Source: Globodera rostochiensis (Eukaryota > Nematoda > Chromadorea > Rhabditida > Heteroderidae). Taken from it: a stretch of 64,000 nt of DNA. Location: assembly GCA_018350325.1 (NCBI GenBank), contig JAEVLN010000015.1, forward strand, positions 248,001 to 312,000, in the 5' to 3' direction. Positions 1-12,600 of the stretch are shown here, in pieces. The notes under the pieces are model-generated. The model searched no databases, was not told the DNA's origin, and worked only from the letters and a program-made list of their open reading frames with translations. The position numbers and the translations under genes are program-made. How positions within the stretch are numbered: the stretch's first letter is position 1; every line of letters starts with the position of its first letter.

Positions 1-344
1 ACAAAATGAATGAATGAATGTCAATAGACGTTCCCCTACAAGCATTTGGGGCGCCCCATAACATTTCAACAATAAACTGGCAAAATCGGACGCCATTTTG
101 ACGATCAGACTCACTGAATGACGACTGACTAATGCAAAACGACGACACGACGACGAAAATGGAAAGAAATCTCGTCGAGATATTTTTGAGATCTAAATCA
201 AACTCAATGAACGAAAGAAATTTTGCGAGATTTCAGGCCAAGAATTTTTTCGAGATTTTGATTGGACTGGGCTCACAATTTAACAATAATTGGCAAAAAA
301 ATGTCCATTACAGCGAAACAAAATGTCTCTCACCAACAGCATTT
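1..344. other. No gene seen at the left edge
   Basis: Neither strand shows a convincing exon here. On the minus strand, where the RA domain of the neighbouring RGL gene would be expected, I find no frame resembling a Ras-association domain. If that gene has further 3' exons they lie outside the window. Confidence 0.4.
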
Positions 345-1142
345 TCAATGTTTATTTTGCCCAAAAATTGTTCCCAATTTTTTGTTTTCTGTCCAACAAC
401 AAAAACATTCCCACCACAAATTCGACTCCGCCGCCGTTGTGGCAGCCGCTGCTCGCGCTCGTTGTTGCTGATGTCGCCGCAGGACGGCCACCACCAGCAA
501 AGCGTGACGACGACGGCAACAGCTGCTGGGCATTGAACTCGCTTCCTCAAAAATTGCCAAAAAAATATTTTTGATATCGACCGGCTGTCCCAACCAAAAG
601 TTAATAATAATGACGATTTGGCTATGGCTACACGGGTTTTTCCAATAAATCCCTAATAACGAATACACACACGCACCACATTGTGCAGACGACGACGCTG
701 CTGTTTTGGGGGTGGACGATTGCTGCTGCTGTTGATGATGCTGATGGCAAGACGGTGGCACACTGCCTCCGGCGGCAACGGAACGCGCGGGCGACGGGGA
801 CGCGTTGCCACGGCGTGCTGCCGCACCAGTGCCGCCGGCGCTGGGCCGTCGTGCAGCCGCGCGATGTGTTTTCTTTGCGCCCTGACTTTGGCTGCGTCCA
901 CCGCCGCCGCCGCCGGTACTCAATGCGCCAGCGGCTGTTGTGGTGGTGCCGCCACCGGAGATGACACCGCCGTTGCCCCGAGGCGGTTTTTCGGGAGAGG
1001 AGACGCCAAACCCGACGACGCCGCCGCCACCGACGGAGGAGGAACTGCCACAATAACTGTCCACCAAATCCATGCCAACGCTGTTGTCCATGCAGCAGAC
1101 GGAACCGCGTCGAACGCCTTGAGAATGACGGCGGAAAGTGTT
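345..1142 (-). other. Gly/Ser/Ala/Gln-rich open frame downstream of the RGL stop
   Basis: The RGL reading frame stays open for about 260 codons after its in-frame TAA (1143-1145). It is rich in Gly, Ser, Thr and Ala, with a His/Gln stretch near 690-740 on the minus strand and a first Met at 1091. The residues right after the stop (Arg-Arg-His-Ser, then Arg-Arg-Gly-Ser-Val) look like the Ser/Arg linker of RalGDS proteins rather than 3'UTR. It could be the true continuation of the gene if the TAA is spliced out, read through or wrong. It could also be GC-rich UTR that is open by chance. A plausible donor around 676 would end it before the stretch that encodes only low-complexity residues. I recognise no domain. 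Confidence 0.35.
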
Positions 1143-4100
1143 TTAAAACAAATCCGTCGGAAATTCACCATTCATTTGCAGTGGCTGTTGGGGACTAACG
1201 CCAATGCCCTCGGGCGAAAATTGTTGTTGTTGTTGTTGCTGCTGTTGATTGTCAAGATCTTTTGAACCTAAATTTTAAAAAAATGTTGAGTAAAATTTTA
1301 GAACAAAAAAAACACCTCCGGAGGAAAGAACGGAAAAAAATCGGCCCAACGAGTGAATGTAGAGACCGTCGCGCACCCCACGGCGTCGCACCACCACCGC
1401 CGCTGCCGTCTCCTCCGGTGTCGGTGCCGACGAATGTTGGTGGTGGTTCATCAACGGCTCCAGCTCGAGCGAACGCGCAAAACTGTGGATTGTTAAGTAT
1501 TAAATTCAAAGAAATTAATTAAAATTTTGATTTGTTTTTTTTAAATAGTCAAGACATTGATGGGCCAACACCAAAAATTGATTCTGGTTTTAGAACAGCT
1601 TTTGATATTCAAAAACAAATAAATTTGTTAGTTTTAAAGATTTCTTAGATATGCAGCGATAGAGGTATATCTGTTTTAAAGGAAGATATGAAGACCCGGT
1701 CGGCCCTGCTCATTGAGCTGACATAGAAACTTTTTGACTGATTAATTAACTGACCACTCCTTCTCGTTCAGTGCCGGCAAAAAGTGGAACCAAACGCAGA
1801 ATGCCTGGTCCAACTGGATGGTGTAGGAACGGGCGGCGGACTGGAACAGACGAATTTCGGCCAGTACCTCGAACTCCTTGCGCCGCTTCTCAAAGTTGAA
1901 CAGCCCCTCTGGCGTCAGGTCCGGGTAGAGCTGAGAGAGGGGCACAAATGCGGGTTTTCAAAGGGTAGCAAATAAATATTCTCGGCCAAAAAATTTCACA
2001 AAAAATATTCAAAATTTTATGGACAGCTCAGCCCCTTCCCCCCTCCCGCTCCCTTTTGCTGATGCGCACCTGATCCAACTTTTCCAAGTCGGTCAGAAAA
2101 GTGCCGAGCCATGGGACGGTGCCCTGCTGTTGATGGTGTTGTTCAACACCGCTGTCCACCATCGTCAGGTTCAGATCGCTTTTGGTCCGACGAAAAGCTA
2201 AAAACAAAACAACAAAAATGTCTGCCAGAGAAGATCTGTATATTCAAGCATTGATCAGACAGCGCAGATCAGATCATGAAGATCAACAAAAAGCGGAACT
2301 TGTTGCTCATTCCCAGATGCGCTCACCTTCCCCTCCGGCTCCGCCGTTCATTGTGCCGCCGCCGCCAATCTTTGCCGGCGACACTTTGGCAGTGCCCTCC
2401 GTCTCCAGAATGTGCCGTGCCCTCTGTTTTCCGCTGTTGTCCTCCTCGTCCAGCTCGAAGATGGACTTCAGCTCGTTCAGCAGGGCCAAATGACGCCGAA
2501 AAAATTGTATATATATATATTTTTTTAACTGAAAATTCATTTATCTATTTATATAAAATTCAGAATTATTCCAAGAAAAATTCTAATTTTTTACTTGGAC
2601 ACCATGGCCCAGCACTGCTTGAGCCTGAACACCGGCTCGGACTGCAGAGACGAGATGATCGCTTTGAGGGCGGAGAAGTTCTTCAGCGTGCGCAGCTCAC
2701 GTGCCACCTTTGCAAAAAAAAGACAAATAAAGCAAAAAAGATTGGAAATGAATAACAACGGACAAGAACAGGTCGCGCCGCGCCGCGTTCACGCGCAAAC
2801 GGCATTTTTTTGGTGGGGAAATGCCCGGCCGAATAATAATCACCAAAAAACAAAACAAAAAAAATCAACGAAAACATTCTCTGAAACTCTCTCTCGACCG
2901 GGTTCCAAAAAAAGAAGACGCCCTCCCCCGTCGTCTCGTCGACGTGTTCGGAATCGAGGCCGAAGAGCCCACACATTTCCCCAGAACCCCCCCCCCCCCC
3001 CACTGACCTCCACCCATTTCTCGACAATGCGCGCGCGTTGCTCCGCACGGCACTCGGGCAGCACAATGCTGGTCATCACACGTTCGGACACCGCGTTAAA
3101 CTATTACGGAATACAAAAAACATTACTACGGAATAATTCATTATAATACGCTTAAAAATCGTATACTTTTGTTTTTAATTCAAAATTTTCCAAAGAAAAA
3201 CATCAAAAATTAAGAAATTGGAGGGGGGAAAAAAAAATTCGTAACCCGACAGACCCTCTTTTTTGTATTGTTTATAGAAAATTTAATTCACGAATTTGAA
3301 CCTGGTCAATGGTTGCACGGACGCTGTACACCGGGCCGTTGCCGGTTTTGTGACGACGCCCCCAAATGGCACCCTGTGAAAATTTGCATTAATTCTTGCG
3401 ATAATTCTGCCAAAATTCGATTAAAATCCCGGCTTTTTGATCAATGTCCGGTTTTCACAAAATTTGCTCAAAACTCAAACAAATTTTTGATTAAAATTTG
3501 TCAATTTCACGATCCTTTGACCAAACAAACCCCAAATCCATGGCAATTTTTCTCTGTAAAATTTCACGACTTCGCCATCATAATCGATTGGGTTTTTGAT
3601 AAAATTTCCCGAATTTTGCTATAAATTTTGTCCAACCCCAACAAAATTTTTTCCATTTTTTGTCGTTTAAATTTCCCTAAATTTTTCTGCTGCCGCTCGC
3701 CTGGCACTGGTAGGGTCGAAGCTCGCGAAAGAACACCGCGTCCCAGAAGGTCAGTTGCTCAGCAATCTGCGGCACATTGTCCGTGCCGGGGTCGAACATC
3801 TGCGCGCGCTCTTGCGCTAAGGCGAGCGCGCGCGCGTAGCGCTCGTCCTCGTCCATCAACGCCGCCGAATGGGCTGAACTGCTCGGCATCGAAGACTGCA
3901 AAAGCAAAAATTTTGTTTACACATTTTTATAATTTAAATGTTTAATTACGGATTTGGTTTTTTGAAATTTACACATCTAATCGATTGACTTGCACTCAAA
4001 AGAAAATTTGGTACCAAAAAGTTGGGCTTGGTTAGGCGTTTGCAATAAATTTGTGCAAATTTTTTTCAAAGTTCCAACCGATGAAGAAGACGATGGCGCT

Positions 4101-5813
4101 GCCGGGTCATAGCCGGTGATGGCGAACGAATAGCGCCCGATGGAGGGCAGTTGGGCTAAAAATTTGTGCTTTTTTTGGCATTAAAAAGACTATTCTATCA
4201 CTTACAAAGATTTTTAAACTGCAACCAAATTGGGTACAAAAACCAAAAAATTTGTATTAAAAAAAGGTCTCAAAATGCTTTTTATGCCAAATTTTGCGCG
4301 GAAATTCGAGGCGTTCCGGGACTGCCGTTACCCCCCCCCCCCTCCATCTCCCTTTTCCCCAACCGCTGAGGCCGCCGTTGTGCGCCATGCGACGCAACCG
4401 CTCGCGTACGCGTTTGCCTTTCTGCTTCAGGTCGTGCAGGGCACGCGCGCGTGCAAAATCGATCAGTGCCTCCAGCGTTGGAAAGCGCAACGCATTCTGC
4501 GGCGGCGCAGCGCGCTGATCGCTCGAGGCGTTTTTGTCGGGCGCATTTTGTTGCCCTTGGCGTGTTGCGGACGACGACGACGGCTGCTGTTGCTGCTGCT
4601 TTTGCTCGTAGAAGTCCTCCGGGTACATCTCCAACCAGCACATCAGAATGGCACGGAGCGAACTGTAAAATGTGCAAAAAATAAATGGGGAAAAACACCC
4701 ATAAAAATCGGTGATTTTTAATGGACCCCTCTCCCCCTCGACCAAAAATTGTTTCTGGCTCTCGGCCTAACCCTTATGGAAATTAGTGTTGACAAAATCG
4801 AAATCGAAATCATTTGGATGAATTTTTCCGTATAAATCCAAAAAATCCAATCCGCAAAAATGAGTGCGCTCCAAAACCCGGATTCCGGAACCGGGGAAAA
4901 TTTTGGACGGCAACCGGTCCGAAGCCGATCTAATGGAAGCCGAACTTCCGAGTGCCTTTCGACCGATTTTCGAACTCCCCAAAACTTAATAATCATTTAT
5001 TTAATTGAAAAACCACCTTATCTAACACCGTTTTTATTTTTAATGTAAAAACCTCCGAATTTCTTCTTGCACTTCACCGACAGTCCGATCACTTTTCGTG
5101 TACTGATCAGTGATCAAACGGAACACTTCGGCCGCGTTGGAAAAGGCGCGATAAGTGGCGAAGAAAACGTTGAACTGGAACCAAAAAAACTTTCATATTT
5201 TACGTTTCAAAAGCCAAAAATAAAAGGAACAAAAATAGTTTTTTGGGTACTTTTGCATTTTGCGACCCCCTCCCCAAATTTGCTGAAAACATCATATATA
5301 GGGTTTTAGGGTTGAAAATCATACGATTTTTTTGTTTTAAACCTGTCTGGAATCCATTTGGCCGTCCGTGTCGATCAAACTCTCGACCAATTTCGGCACA
5401 GTGCCCGCCTTAATCACCCGTTCCCGAATGGTCTCCCATTGCAAATGGTCCACAGAATCGGCCGCCGCCGCCAAAATGTCCGCCGAATGCTGCTCAATGG
5501 GCTAAAAAATTGCTTTTAATATTGGCATTTTTTCATTTGCCAACCCACACAACAAAAAAATGTCGCAATTTTCAAGGGCTAAATTAATTTCAAAAAATTT
5601 GGCCAAAGATGCAACATTATCAAAAAAAGCCAAAAAAAAACATCAGTTTTTCAAGGTTATGCGTAATTTTTCACTTTTTTTACTCTTCAAATTTTCATTT
5701 CATACCGGAACGCCTTCGTAGTCGGACGGCGGAACATAGCGCACCTTTTTGAGCATCACCGCATAAACGGCGTCCGCGTGACGCTCCTCCCCCCAATATT
5801 TGGAAGCCGTCAT
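1143..5813 (-). CDS. rgl-1: RalGDS/RGL-type Ral guanine nucleotide exchange factor (RA domain not seen)
   Basis: The product should activate Ral-family GTPases by catalysing GDP release at membranes. Fourteen exons join in frame: 5706-5813, 5343-5501, 5053-5174, 4364-4662, 4079-4155, 3701-3895, 3302-3373, 3008-3100, 2595-2707, 2327-2496, 2070-2197, 1755-1930, 1367-1482, 1143-1267 (650 codons plus TAA). The N-terminal REM domain is recognisable from '[15 protein letters not shown]' (about residues 65-80), 'FFATYRAF' and '[13 protein letters not shown]'. The CDC25 catalytic domain runs from '[11 protein letters not shown]' (about 300) through '[13 protein letters not shown]', '[16 protein letters not shown]', '[11 protein letters not shown]' and '[19 protein letters not shown]' to 'SLELEPL' (about 580). 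A Gln tract follows. RalGDS relatives are 750-900 aa and end in an RA domain; none is visible. The start is the Met before 'TASKYWGEE'; extra 5' exons are possible. The intron after 3701 has a GC donor, and the acceptor before 2496 is not a normal AG. Confidence 0.85.
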
Positions 5814-8800
5814 TTTTTTTTTGGAATTTTAACAATTTTTATGGCGGGGTCAATCAAAAAAATTGAAATTTTAAGTCTCTAGCATCGCTACTAATCTAAA
5901 AGAACGTTCAAGAGCTTTCAAATGGTATCACAAGATTGCCTCGATTTAATAAGAAAGGGAGGGAAAATCGACATGGGCTTTTTCCGGGCAACCAAAAAGT
6001 GCCAATTCAACAATTTTTAAATGTTGAAGGATTTGGTGTCTAACATAACACTGTCTGGTCGCATCATTAGCATTGTCTTTCATTTTTGAATAATGTTTGG
6101 CGATATGTTTTCCTACAAATTTGAAGAATAATATTCGTGCTTTCTGACCCGGCGCGCGGTCGAATTTGGTTTATAAATTAGGTATAATATCTTTCTTCAA
6201 ACTTTATTGATTCAATCGCGTCATTCATACCAATGAATGAAGCTCTCGGTGATTAAAAGCTCCCTATACCTATGTCCACGGAAGCTAATCGCTTTGCTTT
6301 TACGTACTGATAGCTTTAATGAATTAGTCGAATTAGTGCAGTTTGACGAATGTTATAAAATGTATTGTCACAATGAATTAATTCGCGTTTTTTGCCGCCT
6401 ATGGGCGCTTGTACTTTCCAAAAGGGTAAATTCGGGATCAGAATTCTTCAAGGGGGGGGGGCGGTGTGTTGGGGGTTAGGCCAAAAAATGCCGGAGGTCT
6501 GGATACTTTCCAAAATAAATTTCAGTTAAATACATATACAATACATATGCCCATAGTAAAGAGAAAATCAAAAAAATGTGGGAATTTTTTATTGCTTTTT
6601 AATGCACATTTGTGTAATCTGCTGATGTTGGGGCAGAATAGTCCGATTAATCAAATGTTTGGGGCGGGGGGGGGGCGAACAATTTAACAAAAGTGATGTG
6701 ACTGACTGTTGCAGGAATTTTGAAAAAGATAAAAATGGAAAGTTTCCTAAAGCACATTAAATTTAAAAGGAAACAATTTGGAGGTTTTGTTGGATTTTTA
6801 ATCGAATTTGATACGTCGATATGTAAATATAAAGTGCCGTGTCCCGCCTCGAGAATCAAAAAGTCAATAAAATAATATGTAAATCCGATTATTTAATGAA
6901 CAATATACATTTACTGCGTGTAGAATGTGTAGGCCGAAGGAAGGTTAAAAAAAGATTAAACTCAAGGACTCATGTAAAAATGTTGAAATTTTGTCAAAAA
7001 GTTCGCAAGACTCGGCAAAAATTTAAAAACCGGGACCCCCGACTCTCGAAATTATTTTTGAAAAACAGCCAATTTTCTCGAAATCGAAAGGAAAAAACGT
7101 CGAAAATCGAAAGATACAGCCCTGATAAATATTTCGTGCTACGTAATTAAGCAAAATGTCGACATCTTCGTCTGGACCAAATCCAGCAAAAGTTCAGGCT
7201 TTTATCAAATCCTAAAGGATTCAAAAATCCGGAAAAAGTGGGTACGTGATAAAATTAAGAAAAAAAAACGTTTGATCAAAAAATTTCAGGCCCTGGCGGC
7301 CCACAGATCGCAGGCCTTCAAAATTAAACACAAAGTGTAAATTGATCAAATAATTTAATCACATAAATCCTCTCCAAATAAATGGTGGAGAAAAGAGGGG
7401 AAAGGACATTCATTTCATTGGAGGCCGATGATCAGTGGCGGTGGGTGGGGGGTTGGCGATCAATGTGCGCTTTTTCCTCCACCGTTTGTCCCCTCCTTTT
7501 TGCATTTCTCTCCAATCTTTTTCACATTTATTCGCGGTGTGCTTCCGCCCGCCCGCCCGCCCACCACCCGCTCGCCCCCGGGGGGTAGAGGGAAAGAGAG
7601 GAGACCGGACAGAGAAAGTCGAGGGGGGGGGGCTTTTGCGGCGCGTACACTATTTCCATCATTTTTTGTTCTCTGTCCCGCCCCGCCCACATCCCCACAG
7701 AGTGTCTGTCGTCACATAATGGCGATCGGAAAAGTGAATTTTTCCTTCGTCCATTTTGCGGGAGGGGGGGGGGGGTAAAAAGAGGATGGGCCGCCTTGCC
7801 TTCGTAATTGCAACTGAAACTCCGCTAACAAGACGTGCGTAGCAGCAGCAGCAAGCAGTTCCGCTTCAAAAAAATGCAAATAATTAAGGGGCGGGCGGAT
7901 GTTGTTCCGTACGTGTTTTTGGTGGTGATTGAAATCGTAATTTTTTAGAAAAATTCGACAAAGAAACGCGCGCAGTTTTATAGAGTGCCTGATCCGCCGA
8001 GATCATGGGTCAACCGTCTAGTCTAAAAGGTCTTTTCGGATATGATTTCGGTTTTCAGGAAAGGCTCCAAGAAGAAATTTTGAAAAATTTGGAGTGCCTG
8101 TTCCATTGAGATCATGATGATCAACAAATTTTCTGGTCATTTCTTGACTTTGAACCAATCCCTAGTTCAGAGTCCAGTGTGACAAAAAATTCTAACAACA
8201 GATAGCTAGAGCTTTAATATGAGACGATAGGCTGAAGTATTTTATAACAACGAAGAGGGACAAATTCCCGAATTAATCTCTTTCAAATAAACAAATTGAT
8301 CGTCGTCATATTTTTGAAAATAGCCGCTGAAAGTGCCAATCGCCGGGGCGGCTGCCGGCACTGAATCGCTGACAAAAAGTAGCGCACCAGCGAGCGATGT
8401 CCGATGCGAGCGCCTACAGAATAAATAATACATCAAATGTTAAAAGTGCCATTCTCAAAATCACTGCTTTAAAACGGCACATTTCAATCGCGCGCCCTTC
8501 GCCCCCACCTGACGGAAGCACCAGAACTTTTTTACATGGCTAAAGATTGCGTCTTCGTTTTTTGATTTTGTTTCTAATTTTTATGCAGCAAGTTTAAATT
8601 TAAAATAACAAAATATTTAAATCTGGAGGAATCTGATATTTTACACTGGTGAATCAGCGCCACCCAAGCGATCGATGAAGGCTAGTGATCTGATCACTTA
8701 TGAAGGCGTTTGATCAGAGCTTACATAAATTTGTGAGGCTAAAAACAAATCGTTTTATGATTAAAATTATGAATTTGCCTCAACTTATAGCGGGTTAGGT

Positions 8801-9604
8801 GCGCCTAACGGGCGCACCAACCGCTAGAAAGTACGATATTATTTGATTGAATTATTTCGAAGCTTTTTATCCTTGGAATTTGGCATTTTCCCCCTTTAGC
8901 ATTTTTCACCCTTGGCATTTTCTTTTTGGCACTCTTGGCATTTTATGGCTCCTCAAGGTCGGCCAAAAACCATAGAGGGAACCCTCTTAATTTTATTTAA
9001 AAAAATCATGTTTTAACGATTAATATTTTTGAAAAACGGCAAAGATGGCATACTGTGATCCAGAGAGACTGACTGCCCTATCGACATTAAATGAAAAAAG
9101 CTAAAAGACGCCTTACTAGGGAAGGTATTCAGGTGACCATGGGACTTCGGGATGATTTTGGTATCAAAAAATAGCTAATTACCAGGAAAAATTTTTAATA
9201 CATTTTTTAGCTGCTAAATAAGCCCCGGAGGGGAGATATGGGGCTTTAAAGTTTATGTGCGTCACCGAAGCCGATGGATGCTTCACGTCAAACCAAAATT
9301 CCAGGAGCTTTGTGTTTACTTTAAGGCCTCAATTTTTTTTCTTCATTTTTGCTTTGAAAATTCAAAACTTCTTCAGATAATTCAAGATTCCTTCCCTAAA
9401 ATTTGAAGAGGCATTTAGCCGATAAATTGGAAATAATATTTATGATAACTTCGTAAAGGTATGCAAAATATGTAGCGCAACTTTCTCATAGATCAACGAA
9501 TCAAAACCATAAACATCAATTAGATAAACGGCAAAATAGAAAAAAAACGCTAATTTTGTGTAAAGATGGAAGGAAATGAACGAATGGGGAGAGGGGGGGG
9601 GGGC
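5814..9604. other. Intergenic region between the RGL 5' end and PRPF39 3' end
   Basis: This stretch is AT-rich with several G-runs of 8-11 bases (near 6455, 6661, 7622, 7750, 9592). The only exon-like segment is at 8242-8413 on the minus strand. There is no convincing gene elsewhere. It contains the 5' flank, and presumably the promoter, of the RGL gene. I could not identify a TATA box or splice-leader acceptor with confidence. Confidence 0.5.
8242..8413 (-). CDS. Possible orphan terminal exon, unrecognised
   Basis: A 57-codon frame follows a plausible acceptor (TTCTGTAG) and ends in TAA at 8242. It reads Arg-Ser-His-Arg, then Ala/Pro-rich residues, then 'FSGYFQKYDDDQFVYL', which has coding-like composition. 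No matching upstream exon was found, and the frame does not join either neighbouring gene. It may be the last exon of an undetected gene or a decayed fragment. Confidence 0.25.
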
Positions 9605-12600
9605 TTATTCCAATTTAATGCGCTTCGCTTCTGACGGCAGGTCATCGCCTTCTTCTCCTCCTGCAATTCCGTCTCCAACTTCTGCTCCCCCATTGCCCAC
9701 GGCTAAATAAAACATTAAAAAACCACTTGTCACTAAAAAAATCGATTCTTTTTTGGCATGCTTGTAATGAAAAAACCAAAATTTATGTAAAAAGCTGTTG
9801 GTCCAAGAAATTTAAAATTTGTTATCCGACCCCCTTCGATGGATGGCTCCATTTTTGGCTCAATGTTAGCCGAATTTGTCACGGAAGCATTGATGATGAT
9901 GTTGTTGGTGATTGTGCTGTTCTGTTGCGGCGGCGGATTGGACATGACCAATTGCTGAGGTACAATCCTGGAATTTTTTTGTTTGAAAAACTCAAAATTC
10001 CCTAAAATGCCGCCGCCCTACTCCTTATGAAGCGGCATCTTTTTTCCGTGGAAAATTGTCATTGATGGGGCAATTTCAAAGCTCTTCTCGAACGCCAAAT
10101 GCTTTTCAATGTGAAGAGTAACTCTAAAAAAAAACAAAAAAGAATTAAACAATTTATGTTTAATCTCGGGGACCTGCCCACGTCGTTGCCCAACTCCTCG
10201 AGAAACTCCAATTTGCGCATGGAGAATTGGAAACGCTCCTCCGCGCTCAAATCCTTCGAGTCGATGGCCGCGTCGAAGGCGGCCACAATTTCGCTGTCCC
10301 GCGAGTGGGAGGAGCTGTAGGCCAAGTCGACGAGCGCCAAATACAGCTGCACATTGTCCTTAAAAATTAATTAAAAATCAAAAAGAATATTTAAATATTA
10401 AAAATTACACTCACTTTGTCCTTGGAAATGGCCTCCTTCAACACTTTCTTCGCCAACTTCCGATCATGCCGAAAGCGCGTGTGGAAACGGGCCAATTTGA
10501 GCGCCCAAAATGACGCAATTTTGCGGGAAGTTGTGGCCGCCTCCTGGATCAGCCGCTCGTACTTTGCCACCAGCCCGGAATAGTCGGGATTCCTTGTTTT
10601 GGAAGAACAAATTAATTTATGATAATTAGAAGACAATAAAATTAAATTGACAACAATGGAAAAAGACAATGATTGACAATATTTTGGAAAAAAATACGGC
10701 GTTGTGATTGGACCGTGATGATTTTTAAAATCCGGAAGTCCCAACCCACAGAGGTTTCAAAAACATTCTAAAAGTCTGGACCGGGATAACCTAAAATTTG
10801 CGCCCAGTTCTACATAAATTACGATAATATGAATAAATTGGATTTTAAGAATTTTCAAAAAAAAAACGCACTCCATTTTGGCAATTTTGCGACGCTCAAT
10901 GGCCAACAGACGGATGTTCACCGCGACATACTCCGGATGGCGCCTGTCAAACTCCGACAAAATAGTGGAGGCCATTTCGACATCACCTAATCAGAGAGAG
11001 AAATTTTAACAAAATGAATTAAAATTAGTCCAAAATCGAATAACATTAAAAAAATGTTTTTTTTTAAATTTTCGAAATGTCCAATGTGTGAAATGTCCGA
11101 TAACCATTTTCAATGTATTTTTTCTCAACCAAAAAATTAGCCCGAACCCTGCTTCTCCTCAAATCCGCTGTATGCCAAATGAATGCCCGGCTTGCGGGGA
11201 CAATGAATGGCGGTGGCACGCTTGTAAATGCTCCGTGCCGCGGCATTGTCGTCGATGGCCAGCAAATAATTGGCAAACTGACGAGAAAAAACGGCACAAT
11301 TTTTTTGGTGAAAAAATGTACTCAAAAAATTTATTAGGGGAAAAAGCATTATAAATTCTCGCATTTTTAGATCGTTCTTAATTCATATATGTTTTTCTCG
11401 ATATCGCATCTATTAACGCCGCCGGATCAAAATTTTTTCAAATTTTCATCCCGAAAAATGTCCCCGGTACCAACCAAATCCCAAAATTTAGGTTGGAGGC
11501 AGACCCCGGGATCTCAAAAATTCTGTCCAATCACTAACACACACCGACCTTGATCCACATTTCCTCGTAATTGGCACAGGCGATCACGCACCGCTCGAAG
11601 AGGAAGAGAATGCGCGACTTCTTTTTGGTGCGAATTTCAAAGTCCAAATAGGCGTACCAATTGCGCAATTGCTCGCGCTCCAACGGCTTCACGTGGAAAT
11701 AGGGGCGCTTTATCTGTTAATGTGACAATTGAAGAATTGGGCAAAAATATACAAGAATTGTCATAAAAAAAGTGCCAAAATATGAAACCAAAATTTAAGC
11801 AAGCAAAAAAAAACAATTTTGTTTTTAAACAATTAAACCATAATTCCATCCTAGGGGGGCTCGGCCGATTCAAACCCCATCCAAAATTCGACAAATTTTC
11901 CGTTCCCCGAAATACTGCGCGCCACTCACCGCATTTTCGTAGTTCCATCGAATGCTCACTTCGCCCTCGTTCTCCAAATAGCGCTGCTGGCGACGCTGCA
12001 CAATCTCTTCGCGAAACGCTCGTAGGGCGTGTTCGTTATGCTAAAAGTGCAAAAATTTTGTAGTATAAAATCTAAAAGTATTTAAAAATAAGCATTGTTA
12101 ATGGTCGCTGGAGGGGGGGGGGGGGGAACGATTCGGAGGGGAAACGGCGGGGGGGGGGGGGGATGAAGTGCACCCGGGGGCACAACCGCACGCAAAATTG
12201 TTTTCAGAATTCTCCCCTCTATTTTTCCACTCACTTTGCGTCGTCGCACCAACTTCGGTTGCACCGCCTCCACATTGTCCCCCTCGGCGGGAATGCTGTC
12301 GTCCTCAAACTCCTCCACAAAAAACATCGGCTGACCGTCCAGCAAGTCTCGCACACAGGGGAAGACAATGTCTAAAAATTTTGGAATAAAAATATAAAAC
12401 CAAATTTGAGACAAGCATGGACGGGACGGGACGACTGAGTCAGAGCCCAAAAATTTTTTTAAAAAATGCAAAAAAAACCTACCAGTGATCTCGTTGTACT
12501 CCTCCGGGCTGAGAATTTGGTCCGGTTCATGCGCATGCACAAAGTTTTTGAACCTGAATTGAAAGAATGAATGAGCAAACTATTTAAAACAGAACATGGC

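Noticed and set aside
345..1091. 248-codon Gly/Ser-rich minus-strand frame as an independent gene
   Set aside because: It is in the same frame as, and contiguous with, the RGL 3' exon; composition alone does not support a separate start.
681..1265. Long plus-strand frames opposite the RGL 3' end
   Set aside because: Arg/Ala/Cys-rich translations of GC-rich antisense DNA with no splice or domain support.
4767..4982. 71-codon minus-strand frame between RGL exons, considered as an exon
   Set aside because: Skipping it joins 5053 to 4662 in phase and restores conserved REM-domain sequence; the frame has no homology.
7428..7778. Pro/Arg-rich frames around 7.4-7.8 kb
   Set aside because: Produced by G- and C-runs on both strands; no splice structure or recognisable domain.
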